In this document: positions 23,290 through 38,467 of the stretch, in pieces
How the letters are laid out: every line of letters begins with the position of its first letter
Numbering within the stretch: the first letter of the stretch is position 1
NCBI RefSeq assembly: GCF_963583255.1
Contig: NC_084807.1
Span: forward strand, 24,387,572-24,451,571
From: Pyrus communis
Lineage: Eukaryota; Streptophyta; Magnoliopsida; Rosales; Rosaceae
Reading direction: 5' to 3'
DNA length: 64,000 bases
The notes under the pieces: generated by a model
What the model saw: only the letters and a program-made list of their open reading frames with translations
Database searches by the model: none
Told to the model about the DNA's origin: nothing
Position numbers and translations under genes: made by a program

Positions 23290-24656
23290 TGTTTGGATCT
23301 GATTTTACATCATCGGCCTGAGCAATCGTGGTCATTGGATGAGTAGAGTTTTAGACTGTTGGATGATAAAGTGGTTGAGATGATTTTCAATTATTATTGA
23401 GGGATAATATTGTGGTTTTAATCATAATATTATCTCTTAATATATATTAGATTATCTAAGCCTAATATTAGCTATATCTAGCTAGTTGTTTAAAGATAAG
23501 TGATGAGGCAAATCATATTTCCAACTTGGAGGTACAATTCAAACGGGTTTGGGATGTTTGTACGACTCATGCGACAATACAAATTACGAATGAATTAATT
23601 TCATTTAAAATCAATGCTTGCATTGGATAAAGGTGAAATGATGCAGTAGGTGGATGATGGTGATCAGGATCACATCGTGACATTTGATTTGCAAATGGTT
23701 TGCATGGATGAGACGGCATGAAAAAATGAGCTTTTTACGGAGTCCACATGGAAGTTTAATGAAGATTATCTGGAATGGTAATTCCAAATGCATGCACTTG
23801 GACGTGAATATGGGTCTAAACATTGCACGGTTATTTAAAATGCTATGGAAAAGTTCCATGTGCTTGTAAATTGATCTGATTGCATGGTTATCATAGGTGG
23901 ACGACAGTTATCAAAGTGTGTTGCTCCTTTGGAATAATATTCATAGGAATATTATTTATTCCGATTGGATACTCCTAAGTCACGGCAACAAATTCACAGC
24001 GTGTTCATCAAGGCACGTCCCTATAAATACAAAGCGGCAGAGGACATTCGAGGGATCTCCAATTCAACACACAATTGCCCTGCGCAAACCTCTCAAACAA
24101 CTTGAGATTTTTTTTATTTTCTTTTTCCGCCAACACACCTTCAGTTTGAATAAACAACACTGTGAAGGCAACCAACGAACATCTTCAGTTTGGATAAACA
24201 GCACTGTTGCTGTAGAATCAACCTACTGCGAACCACCTTCAGTTTGGATAAACAGCACTGCGTCGAGGCCGACTTGTTATCTATCCAAGTCTCGGTCGAG
24301 AAGGATTTTCGAATCCTTAATGGCAGAGGTCATCTCATTAGCCTTCTCAGCGAAGTGAGGTGTTACCAGGTTACTACATTCGGCACCCTAAAAGCCGAAT
24401 TTGATGTTGAACTTCGTAGAACTAGCAGCCTTGGCTTCAGGCTTGAGAATCCAAAGGCCAAGCTTTGTTCCTTCCTCGGCCGTAGTCGCAAGATAAAGAA
24501 GTCAGCAACGCGCTCAACGCAACATCAACAAATTTTACTCCTCGGCCGAGCTCGACCGACGAGTTGGCAAGCCCTGCATTCAACCAAATGACGTAATTAG
24601 CTTATTAGTTACTCGGCATGCGCGCCACATATGTTTTGTAATTTTTAAAGTCAACA
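23290..24656 (+). repeat. LTR 3
   Basis: A complete 1367-bp LTR. TATAAATA is at 24022-24029 and the shared open frame runs 23897-24358. It ends GTCAACA and is followed by AATATATACAC, which has no primer-site motif, so it is the outer 3' LTR. Confidence 0.9.
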
Positions 24657-25050
24657 AATATATACACACTAATCAAGCTATCTATGCAGAAGATTTTGAT
24701 GAGAACATGGAGAAGGTGGATCGAATTTTATTATTGAAGCACACAAATTCAACAACAAAATCCACGTTTTGCATATTTGCGCTCTGCCGTCCAATTTAGA
24801 CCATCACCCACCATTTCAAAGAAAACTGCGTCACAAGTACAATTCATTGCTTTGCGGTGAAATATTGGGCTTTTATACCAGATTATGTGGTTTACTAAGT
24901 TTTATCATCATTTTATGTTTTAAGAATAATTTTGGTATTTTATTTTTCTTTATGTGAACTCCTAAAAAGTCAAGAGATAAGAGACATCATATAAGCATAC
25001 TTTAGAGTGCTATGTTTAGTTATTTTTCATATTATTCAATCAATAAACCT
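24657..25050. other. Intergenic
   Basis: The sequence right of the array does not match the sequence left of it. A short open frame at 24769-24957 is not recognised. Confidence 0.5.
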
Positions 25051-25272
25051 GGAATAGGATCCTCTCCAGATCCATCTTGTGGGGATCCTAGGGATTCCCA
25101 TATTCTAGTCGTTCATCGTATATCGTGCAATCAGTTTTCGTCAGGTACTATTTGTGTTTAATTTTAAATAAAAAAGGTTAAATGATTTCTGACCACACAA
25201 TACACGATGAATGACTAAGATGTGAGGGTTCCTAAGATCCCCATAATTTGGATCCGGATGGGATCCCATTCC
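25051..25272. mobile_element. Mutator-type MITE, family B
   Basis: The inverted ends are GGAATAGGATCCTCTCCAGA and (complement) GGAATGGGATCCCATCCGGA. Inner arms GTTCATCGTATATCGTGCA / ACACGATGAATGAC are also complementary. The flanks are AATAAACCT (25042-25050) and AATAAACTT (25273-25281), a 9-bp duplication with one mismatch, typical of Mutator-like elements. It is non-coding. Confidence 0.85.
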
Positions 25273-25281
25273 AATAAACTT

Positions 25282-26614
25282 TGAGGTCTTCTCGTATTTT
25301 TTAGTGGAAACCAGTTCTGTTATCCATTATATCCATTATAAGGTTATCCCTTGATACCATTTGTTTGTTATGAATTAATTACAAAACCACAATCATATAA
25401 TTCAAATGTAATAATAATAGTTAAGACGTTAATCAAAATTAACATGTTGATGCACCCTCTAATATAACTATATAAGTAACTTTGTATGACCTATCAACAA
25501 ATATGCCTATTTTTTAAATAGCAGTACTCATCCAATGTGATTCCATCTAGTTAATAATTGTGATCCATACAAATATTCTAAAACAACAATGATGACGATA
25601 TATAGTTCATAAGGAATGACAGACGATCTCTGGAAAAGAAAGAACTGCCATGGATCTGACTACAAATATTTAAGATATATTTAAAAGTGAGAGAGCTTGC
25701 TTTGACATCGATCAAACCAATGAATTAATGGGGATTGAAGAATGTGTGTGTTGTATGGGTTCGTACAGTTGAAGTGATCACCAAAAAGAGTAGGGAAGCT
25801 GGCACAACACAAACACATGCATGATGGGATTCTGTCATGAAAATCTTGACATATACCAATATATAAAATCAGTGGTTTTGTGAGTGCTTCATAGGGATCA
25901 TTATCTCATGAGTCTGTGACTTGTCCACTGGGTAAAGATCGATCGAGCCAAATGTTCCTTATGGGGACCATGTGGATTGAGTGATGTGTTATCATCACCT
26001 CATTTTTATTAAAGTCCAAACCCTATAATTGCATCATACTGATCATTATTTGTATGCACGTGTCCGCTTTATCTTTTTAGAAGCTTCATTGTGGGGTTCA
26101 CACCCACCGTGGCTGCAGTCTGCCGGGAGGAGAGTTCAGATCAACTTAGTAGAGGTTTAGTATGTGTCAAACATTTGGAAGGGGTGGGACAATTAGCGTT
26201 TAGTATGATGACATCCAATTTGACAACATTAAACCTCAACTTAAGCAAATTATTAACTGATTATTTATTGCCGCATTCTATCTTCTCAGAAACTCATGTT
26301 AGTATATTACTTTAAAGATGAATAACTTTAGCAGATAAGTTCGAATCTCTTTTCTTGTAAATTAATTATAATTGCTATACAAGTAAAGGAATTTATCAAA
26401 CATTTATGATAAGAATCAAGCTTGATTAATTTGGTTTCAACGTCGTCCAGTCCATCAACCCCTTGAATCTTACTATCCCTCAATCCTTTTTTTTTTTCCT
26501 ACAAAAATTAGTGGCAAAACCTAAATTAAATAATATTTAATGAGAATATAATTCAATTTATTAAGTGCTATATATATATGTACTTTAATATCCTTCCTTA
26601 CTTGATGTAGTATG

Positions 26615-26663
<49 letters not shown>

Positions 26664-26888
26664 GTTGTGTAGTAAGATATGAATCAGAAAATGGTACAAA
26701 CTTATTTTTGGGTAGAGAGGAGTGTTGTTCTTACACCACGGCATATGTTTGAACCTCGTTGATTCCTTAATCTAACATCTAATCTAACAAATCTATCGTT
26801 TAACGAAAAAAAAAAAAAATTGGTACAAACTTCGGATGGAGTTGGTATACTCGCAACTTGCTTATCTTCCCAACTCATAATTAGAAAT
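25282..26888. other. Intergenic, AT-rich
   Basis: It holds a TG/TA microsatellite at 26612-26661. The frame at 26091-26315 resembles nothing known. Confidence 0.5.
26612..26661. repeat. (TG)n(TA)n compound microsatellite
   Basis: A short TG run is followed by about 18 TA units. Confidence 0.9.
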
Positions 26889-27047
26889 AGAGTCATGCTA
26901 GGTAGATAAAATTTGCAAATCAAATGATCAATTACCAATAAAAACTAAGCAGGTTAAGCAACACTTAAGTAATAATTCAATCATTAACTTTCATGTCATT
27001 TTGTTTATAAAATTTGATCTACAAATTTAATTTTCCCAGCATTACCT
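26889..27047. mobile_element. hAT-type MITE, family A copy 4
   Basis: An exact 8-bp duplication TTAGAAAT flanks it (26881-26888, 27048-27055). The inside CAAATCAAATGATC, CACTTAAGTAATAATTCAATCATTAAC and the ends match copies 1-3. Confidence 0.85.
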
Positions 27048-27055
27048 TTAGAAAT

Positions 27056-27662
27056 ATTAAAAAAAATTTGCACCACATGAAAAATGATTAATGGCTAAAT
27101 TAAACAAATTGAATTTGGTTTAGGAATCATACTGATGTTCAAGAAATGTTTTCTTATGTTTTATGTGCGTTGGTTTATTATTATTAGCTAGCCTTCCACA
27201 TGGTTAGGAGGGTTTCTTTAACAAGCTTAATGAAAACCATTAATTTATTATTGTTTGCGAGTATATACTATGATGAGGAAGGTTTTGCGCTTAATAATTC
27301 CAAGCAGCACGCTGTGTAAATTGAAACCAATATACTTTATAGTAGAACAAATAATGTATTTTTGTGATGAGATTGATATTAGTTACGACTAGCTTCATTT
27401 TTATGGATTTTTTATTATTTCTCAACAATAAAGTGTATTTAAATTTACGTTTGGGTGATCCTGAAAACTTATAAGTCTATAATTTTAATTGGGTAGCTAT
27501 ATCAAAACACTCCTTTTTATTTCTCACACAATCCTTTCAAATTTTGGCATTCGAATCAAATGAACTTAAAGAGATTAATGAAAAAAAATTTTAACAAAAA
27601 TATGTAGAAGGTAAAAATAGATGAATAGAACTATCCTTTTAATTTTTCTCCTAATACTTAAT
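27056..27662. other. Intergenic, AT-rich
   Basis: No gene or element boundary is recognised. Confidence 0.5.
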
Positions 27663-27871
27663 AGACAAGGATTGTCTGCCCTCCACTTCCGGTGCCCTCC
27701 CGTTCTCTCTTGTTTGTGTGGTCACAATTAAACCACGTTAACATTTTATATTACTATTCATTTTTATCTTATTATATCTATAAGAAAAACAATATAAAAT
27801 ATTGATATAACTTAACAATAACCACATAAAACAGAAGGGCACGGAAAATAAAAGGCAGACAATCCTTGTCC
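27663..27871. mobile_element. Mutator-type MITE, family C copy 1
   Basis: Near-perfect inverted ends GACAAGGATTGTCTGCC, with exact 9-bp flanks ATACTTAAT (27654-27662, 27872-27880). Inner arms ATTAAACCACGTTAACATTTTATA / TATAAAATATTGATATAAC pair partly. A second copy lies at 42401. Confidence 0.88.
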
Positions 27872-27880
27872 ATACTTAAT

Positions 27881-28236
27881 CCTTAGATCACCTTCTTTTG
27901 TCGCTAATCCATTCTCCCAATCAAACGGCCAAGACAAGACATGGACACTGCAACGCGTTCACACCGTACCGATCACCACATGAAGCACGCTGCAACTAAC
28001 AACCCTCTCCTTTTCCCACCCCATACTTTCCCCAACAAAGTCTCGCGACTCTTATCCCGCAGAGACACAGAAGGGGAACGATATCGTTTTATGAAGAAAA
28101 AAAGGAAATAAACTGTAAAAAGCTGTCAGATGCTAAAATATCCTACATTAATTTCTTTCTCTCCTCTCTTCCCCTCCTTTAGATTCTTATTTCGAAATCA
28201 GATCCATCGATCCATTTGTCGATTCTCGAAACCATC
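27881..28236 (+). promoter_or_regulatory. Upstream region of the CPD gene
   Basis: It becomes CT-rich towards the gene (28140-28200). Apart from the two sites listed separately, no element is claimed. Confidence 0.4.
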
Positions 28237-28242
28237 CGTGTG
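28237..28242 (+). promoter_or_regulatory. BZR1-type brassinosteroid response element
   Basis: CGTGTG fits the CGTG(T/C)G site bound by BZR1. It lies 53 bp upstream of the TATA box and 171 bp upstream of the CPD start codon. In Arabidopsis BZR1 represses CPD through such sites as feedback control. A 6-bp match is weak alone; the position before the right target gene gives it weight. Confidence 0.55.
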
Positions 28243-28294
28243 CTTCCGCCACCACCCTCCATCTCTTTCCATACCCCCCACTCTTTCCTTTTTC

Positions 28295-28301
28295 TATATA
28301 T
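28295..28301 (+). promoter_or_regulatory. TATA box of the CPD gene
   Basis: CTATATATG, about 112 bp before the start codon, leaves a leader of about 80 bp. Confidence 0.6.
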
Positions 28302-28412
28302 GCCCGCCTCCCATTCCCAAATATATACATACAAATATATATACACACAATTTGAGCTTGTAGAGAGAGATAGAGAGCGACTGTGTGTGTCTACCCAAGT
28401 ATTAAAAACTCC

Positions 28413-33429
<5,017 letters not shown>

Positions 33430-33468
33430 AGTAGTAGTAGAGCTGTAATAACCCTTGATCTCCAACCC

Positions 33469-33474
33469 AATAAA
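33469..33474 (+). terminator. Poly-A signal of CPD
   Basis: AATAAA lies 40 bp after the stop codon. Plant signals are loose, so it is a likely but not proven site. Confidence 0.5.
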
Positions 33475-33480
33475 ATTTAG

Positions 33481-33640
33481 AGAGTTTTAACGAAAAGCCA
33501 CGGTACTGTTTACTTTAACGAAAAACCACATTTTTACACTAAAAAGTCAAACCTGATGCTATTCATTTTACCCTTTATTTTGCCCTTATCATTAAAACTC
33601 AAAATTTTCAAGTTCTTTTCATTAGTTTTTCTTAAAATTT
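33481..33640 (+). repeat. Dispersed repeat family E, copy 1
   Basis: The block TTTTAACGAAAAGCCACGGT, GTTTACTTTAACGAAAAACCACATTTTTACAC, TACCCTTTATTTTGCCCTTATC recurs at 39640 and 45683. It has no clear inverted ends or tRNA boxes, so its class is open. It starts within 10 bp of the CPD poly-A signal. Confidence 0.7.
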
Positions 33641-34044
33641 ATTTAATTAATTAATTTATGGATTAGTTTGTAATAACCTTTAGGTTTAGTAGGTGTTGAT
33701 TGGAGAATTTGCAGGTCTTTTAGGTTTTAGCCTATCTTAACGCGCTTTAATTATTAAAAAGGAAAAAGATAATCGACACAAAAACTATCCATGAATAAGT
33801 GTAAAATCCACGCGAACTTTCCTCTTCGATCCCTTCTTCTGCTTGTGCCTGGCACACCAGCGAGAGATTTTTTCAAGCTTCAAAATTATTACACTTGGCG
33901 TGCCGAGCAATACCGTTCAAAATGGCACCGTCTTTAATAAAAGGACATACCGTGCACCGCCATAGGTTCAAAACGTACATCCGGGTTACCATAGCTTAAT
34001 CACAGATTCAGAAACAAAGTAGGTCTCAGCATCTTTTCGAATTT
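33641..34044. other. Intergenic between CPD and the NUP88 pseudogene
   Basis: No feature is recognised. Confidence 0.5.
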
Positions 34045-37000
34045 TCAATTGAGCAGTGAAAGTTTCTCAAGTGAGGATTTCAGATGGGAGACTTGAGATT
34101 CTTGCACAGGATCTTTCCTCCTTGCTATCGGCCGACGTTGGTTTGATGCATTGCTTTTCGGCGATTGTGTGTGCCTTCTCAACCTTGCAGTTACAGCGTT
34201 GATGGAAGAACGTAATTCATCCAATTCAACTCCTGAGAAGTGGTTTGCTTAGCAACAAAAAATGTATGTTAAAAGTGAACAAGTAGTGCTGGCCATGCAA
34301 GATATGAAACCACCAGAACCAAAAATGTATAGGCTAATAACTTAAACAGGAGTGAATCATGACGATTTGGGGAACCTGTAAAATGGGAAAACAGAAAATT
34401 ACTGACTACGAACTAGTGCATAACTCCTAAGCTCATTTGTTATGGAAAAAGCTATATCAGTACAGTAATTGTTGAAGAACAGGTGATTACCAAGCTCCGA
34501 CTTCAACTCCCGCTCAGCTCTCGATGGTGGTTTCTTATGAGGCCCAGGCAAGTTCCTCAAACGTTTCAAGTGCTCCTCCAGAAGATTGTGCATCTGGATT
34601 GCACTATCAATTCTGTCCTTCAGTTTTGATTGTTTCTCCTAAACTTGCGAAAGCCTCTGTTGTGCATCACCTAGGCGAGCATGCTGGTCATCAATTATCG
34701 TCTTCAAGATGGGTCCAGAAAATTGGAGGAAAAGTTCATAAAGCAACAAAAAAGGAACCATTTCCCGAAAGAAGGTAGTTTTGACACAACTAAACATGGT
34801 TTGTATGTGTGTTGCTTGGCATCTTCTTACCTTATGTGCATACTCTGCATAATATTCATGAAAGCTTCTGAAGTACTCATGAAGCTTTGGTCGACCTTCA
34901 ATAGAATCAGCAGAAAGAGAACGCAACCTTGGTGAGCTCTGAGGAAGAAGAACCACCTTAAGTCCAACTAGGAGTTCTTTGCTTATAAGATTTGGCATAT
35001 ATTTCTCGTTTGGTCCTTCAAGGCAAAGAAAATTGTTCTCCATATCGACTTGAAGAGGAAGCAATAGGTACCAAGCCTTCACCTCCAGCACTATAAATTC
35101 TTGCAAAACAGTGAGTCCCACAATCCATGAACAGCCAAATGAATCTGATAATGACACAAAACCTGATAGCGGAGATTGCGAGGGGTCGTCTCCCTGGCAT
35201 GTGCTTAGAACAGGATGCACTGAAGGAGTTCTCATGGTCTGGTTCTTGCCACTAATATGACTTGTAAACGGAAGATAATGCAACACTATTGAATCTAACC
35301 CTCCATCATGAAGGGTGTTAATTCTTTCCAACATCAGGGGATAAGTAAACATCCTAATAAGAGAACCACTCTTTGCTTTCCTAGGCAGAGCCAGATCCAC
35401 AGTAGCCAATCTCGACAGAAGGGGAGGAAGCCCCAACCAAAGAGTACTATCAAGAGGTTGATCAAGTTCACAGGTGATAGCAAGGGAAGGGGGAGATAAC
35501 TTTGACATCGAGGGAAGGGAACACAGGCTAGCACATGAATTTCCAGAGCAAGTACTCGGATAAAAGGCACAAACTTGTCATCAAAATCTAAAATAAAAAA
35601 TCAGGATGATAACTTTGATAGCGAGGGAAGGGGAGATGGGAACAAAATAAATAATATTGTGTTCCAAGAGAAAGATCAGAAAGAGGACTCCCAATATTTT
35701 GCGCCTTACTATATTTTTTTTCTTTCTTTCTAAAAGTTTCCATACTCTCTAAGTGCAGGTATTGCAAAAGAAGTTAATACATAAATTAAGCATGATTGAA
35801 CATGTCAATATATAGTCTAAACCACCATGACAATTTATTCCTAGCTAAAGCTGCTTTCTAAGACAACCCAAAGAACGTGTTTTAAGATGAAAATGAAAAA
35901 TAATAACGTATTGCCATCTTCCGATAATACCTGCAAATGGTTGCAATGCCTTTGTTGGAAGTCCGCCCATAAGGGTACATAACTGATAGACCACTCGAAC
36001 CAGAAAGGAGCAATGCTGATTCATCCCTATTGATCGATATTTTATGAACCGCAAAGTCGAGGTTTACATCCGGTTGCAGTACCTATCAAATTACGAGCAT
36101 CATCAACAATGCATTTAAAAATAAGTAAGAAACATATCTCGCAATCATCTTTAAGAGCAATTCCACCTCCTAAAGATTTTGCGCCAGCACCCAGCCCATT
36201 TATCCACTCAGTGAACAGTAATATACCCCAATGAACAATAATAGGCTAAAACATCTTCACCCCTAAAAAAAATGCGCTGGCACAAACAATCTTCACACCT
36301 AGAAAATGAGCTGGCACCCAACCCATTTAAAATATTTTAAATTTTTTTATAAAAGAATAAATAAATAAAATAGTTTTAATTTCGGATAAGATTTGGGGGA
36401 AAAACCTGGACCGTTAATCTGTGATCGAATGGTACAAATCAAAACTGAAATTCAATTTTTTTACCGTTGGAAATCCAACGGTCTAGAAAAACTAGCCGTT
36501 GGAAATCCAACGGCAAACAGTGGGCCACATCGCCACCCAGGGTGAGATGTGAGTGCGCCTCCGCCACGAGCCCCCCCTCTGAACAGCTGTCAGGTACTCG
36601 CGGCCGCGTGAACGCCACGCGCCAGGCGCAAAACAAAAAAGGGGCCAGTCCCTCGGTCAGTCAAGTTTGGGTTGGGCCTGGAGACCCGCTTGGGCTGGGT
36701 GCCAGGCAAGTTTGTGGGTTGGAGTGGATTGACTGAGTCCAGCCTGGTTTTTTATCTGGGTGCCGGCCTAATGTGCCTCCGATGGAAGTGCTCTAAAAGA
36801 ATTCTCTTTTCAACTATTTTTCAATTCTTATACAAAATATAGGTTCAAAATCATCACTTTCTGTTATCATCAAATCCAAGCAAGGAAAGTAATTGCAATT
36901 GCTTTCTTATCCTTCAATTTTCTCAGTAACCAAACAGAATATAATAAATTGAAGTTTAAAAAAAATGAGGGAAATAGAGGAAACCTTGGAAGGCGAAGCA

Positions 37001-37261
37001 GCGCTGACGGAAGTCGGGTCTGGTTCGCCGAATGGATATCCGATGAAGGCATAGCTTATCGGTGTCCCAGAAGTAAAGCCGAGACGCTCCGTCCCAGGCC
37101 AAGAGATTTCTGGGCGCCCGAGCCGCGGTCGAGTCGTGGACCGGAGAGGATGAGCAGACCGGGTGGTTCTGCAGCGGGACCCACTCCACTTCGTCTCTTC
37201 GGGGCGTCGGAGACCGGCCCGTCTCCGGTTCCGTCGCCCGCAGGTCGAAGTTGTACCTCAT
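34045..37261 (-). pseudogene. Disabled NUP88/MOS7 nucleoporin copy
   Basis: NUP88 (MOS7 in Arabidopsis) is a nuclear pore protein needed for retention of immune regulators in the nucleus. Recognisable pieces, in gene order: exon 1 (37261-36985) with RSPTPRRDEVEWVPLQNHPV and NLLAWDGASRLYFWD; exon 2 (36082-35931) with LQPDVNLDFAVHKISIN; a long exon (about 35480-34820) with LDSTLWLGLPPLLSRLATVDLALP and TPSVHPVLSTCQ; a coiled-coil part (34730-34494) with IIDDQHARLGDAQQRLSQV and LRNLPGPHKKPPSRAE; and a last exon (34247-34045) with GVELDELRSSIN. Lesions: a frame change near 37027 in exon 1 (the following SVSAASPSK reads in another frame); roughly 240 middle residues missing between 35931 and 35480; no acceptor AG next to the 34730 piece; an in-frame TAG at 34639-34641; a TGA at 34045-34047 short of the family's C-terminus. 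Several independent breaks make loss of function very likely. Confidence 0.85.
36154..36794. mobile_element. MITE-like element in NUP88 pseudogene intron 1
   Basis: Ends AGAGCAATTCCACCTCC and (complement) AGAGCACTTCCATCGG. The subterminal words GCGCCAGCACCCAGCCC and GCTGGGTGCCAGGC are complementary across the element. A pair of GTTGGAAATCCAACGG palindromes lies near 36465-36512. No clean target duplication. Confidence 0.6.
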
Positions 37262-37389
37262 TTTCTATCAGTCCCTTTCTTTCGAGCTCTGGAGTCGCGG
37301 AGGCTCTTTTCGCACTGGTTTTGCTTCAAAAAACTACGACACGGGGTTAAACAGAGAGAAAGACGTCGTTTGTTTTGCAGTGCACGCCC

Positions 37390-37420
37390 GGGTGGGGGTG
37401 GGGGTGGGGTGGGGGGCGGG
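37390..37420 (+). other. G-quadruplex motif
   Basis: Six G-runs of 3-6 bases separated by single T or C bases. This is a strong intramolecular G-quadruplex pattern on the plus strand, the non-template strand's complement for the minus-strand pseudogene. Confidence 0.75.
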
Positions 37421-37472
37421 CAATATAGAAGGACGTCGTTTGTTTTGCAGTGCACGCCCGGGTGGGTTGCCC

Positions 37473-37496
37473 GGGGGGGGGGGGGGGGGGGGGGGG
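37473..37496 (+). repeat. Poly-G tract (24 G)
   Basis: An uninterrupted run of 24 G. Such runs are rare and prone to length error in sequencing; the true length may differ. Confidence 0.8.
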
Positions 37497-37509
37497 CAAT
37501 ATAGAAGCA

Positions 37510-38467
37510 CGCTCTTCATTTATAACGCGCCACCCGCCACACGAGCCGCGCGCGGCACTAATAAAAAAACACAAACACACTATACATTTTGGAATTTGAA
37601 TTTAAAATCTATCTCAACGTTGAGAAGAAAAATATCATTAAGTCGAGTTTTAATAAAAAAAATTTAGATTGTCAAATATTAGAATTGGAGAAATGCAAGA
37701 GACTCTCTGCTATTTTATAATTTAACGTCAATTCTCATGTCAACATTATAAAACATAGTACTAAAAACATAATGTAACAAAGAGTTTTACTTTTGAAATA
37801 GTCTCCTTAACATTTCTCTTAGAATTGATATCCATAGTAGATTTTGAGAACGATAAATGATTGGGGCTTCTTCAAAACCCATGTTTGTAGAGAAACATAT
37901 GTATTGATAACTTATGTTTTAAAGACGATTTTTCGAAACCATGCTGAAAATTCATAGGCCAATTCATGATTTGGGTATGCTACGGTTAGGCACTTGCACG
38001 AACATCACAAACTTCGGCTAGTTTCATAAATATTATGTCTTTTACATACAAATGTAACTGTACAATTGTTGAATGTAAAGAACAAAAAAAAAATGATGTA
38101 TTTGCTGCGGTGGAAACCACCTCTATACTCTCTCTACGCACAACCTCCATTTGCACAACATGATGTTGATTGAAGGGGCTGCTTCTATACCTTCTCCTAT
38201 TTAATTAACAAATCTGCACCAAAACAAAAGCCACATAGATGAGAAGAGAACATAACACAGGGAAACGGAAAGGAAAACGTCACGAGAACCACCTCTGGTC
38301 ACACGTGTTTTTATTATAAGCGTTTTTTGTTATCTCGGAAGTTCAAAACTCTTTTAGCCGTTATAAAACACTTTCGAAAATTAACCGCTGCAAAGTGAAA
38401 TTTACCTGTAGCTGAATGACCCGTAAGATTGGGATTGGCTAAAAATAACTTCACATGTCGTGTGAAT
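37510..38467. other. Intergenic
   Basis: AT-rich with no recognised gene or element ends. It probably includes the 3' UTR of the minus-strand membrane protein gene near 38468. Confidence 0.5.

Larger units (their letters stand above)
16920..24656 (+). mobile_element. Tandem LTR retrotransposon array: LTR-int-LTR-int-LTR
   Basis: Three near-identical LTRs (16920-18280, 19906-21271, 23290-24656) alternate with two internal regions (18281-19905, 21272-23289). LTRs 2 and 3 start TGTTTGGATC and all end GTCAACA, the TG...CA rule. Each LTR end is followed, where an internal region exists, by TTTTGGCACGCC, the likely primer-binding site. Each internal region ends in a purine-rich GGAAACTrrGGGGCAA tract just before the next LTR. 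No reverse transcriptase, integrase or protease coding is visible, so it is non-autonomous (LARD-like). The first LTR lacks about 10 bp of the usual start. No target duplication is found at the outer edges. Such arrays are normally explained by unequal recombination between elements. Confidence 0.88.
37362..37507. repeat. 70-bp tandem duplication with G-rich halves
   Basis: GACGTCGTTTGTTTTGCAGT begins at 37362 and again at 37432. Both units continue GCACGCCCGGGTGGG, then a G-rich stretch, then CAATATAGAAG. It lies 100-250 bp upstream of the NUP88 copy's start codon. Confidence 0.9.

Noticed and set aside
36439..36736. Frames of 65 and 89 codons on opposite strands
   Set aside because: They lie within the MITE-like element in the NUP88 pseudogene intron and are GC-driven.
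37163..37667. Several frames of 60-138 codons around the poly-G region
   Set aside because: Gly- and Pro-only stretches come from the G-rich repeats; no real coding.
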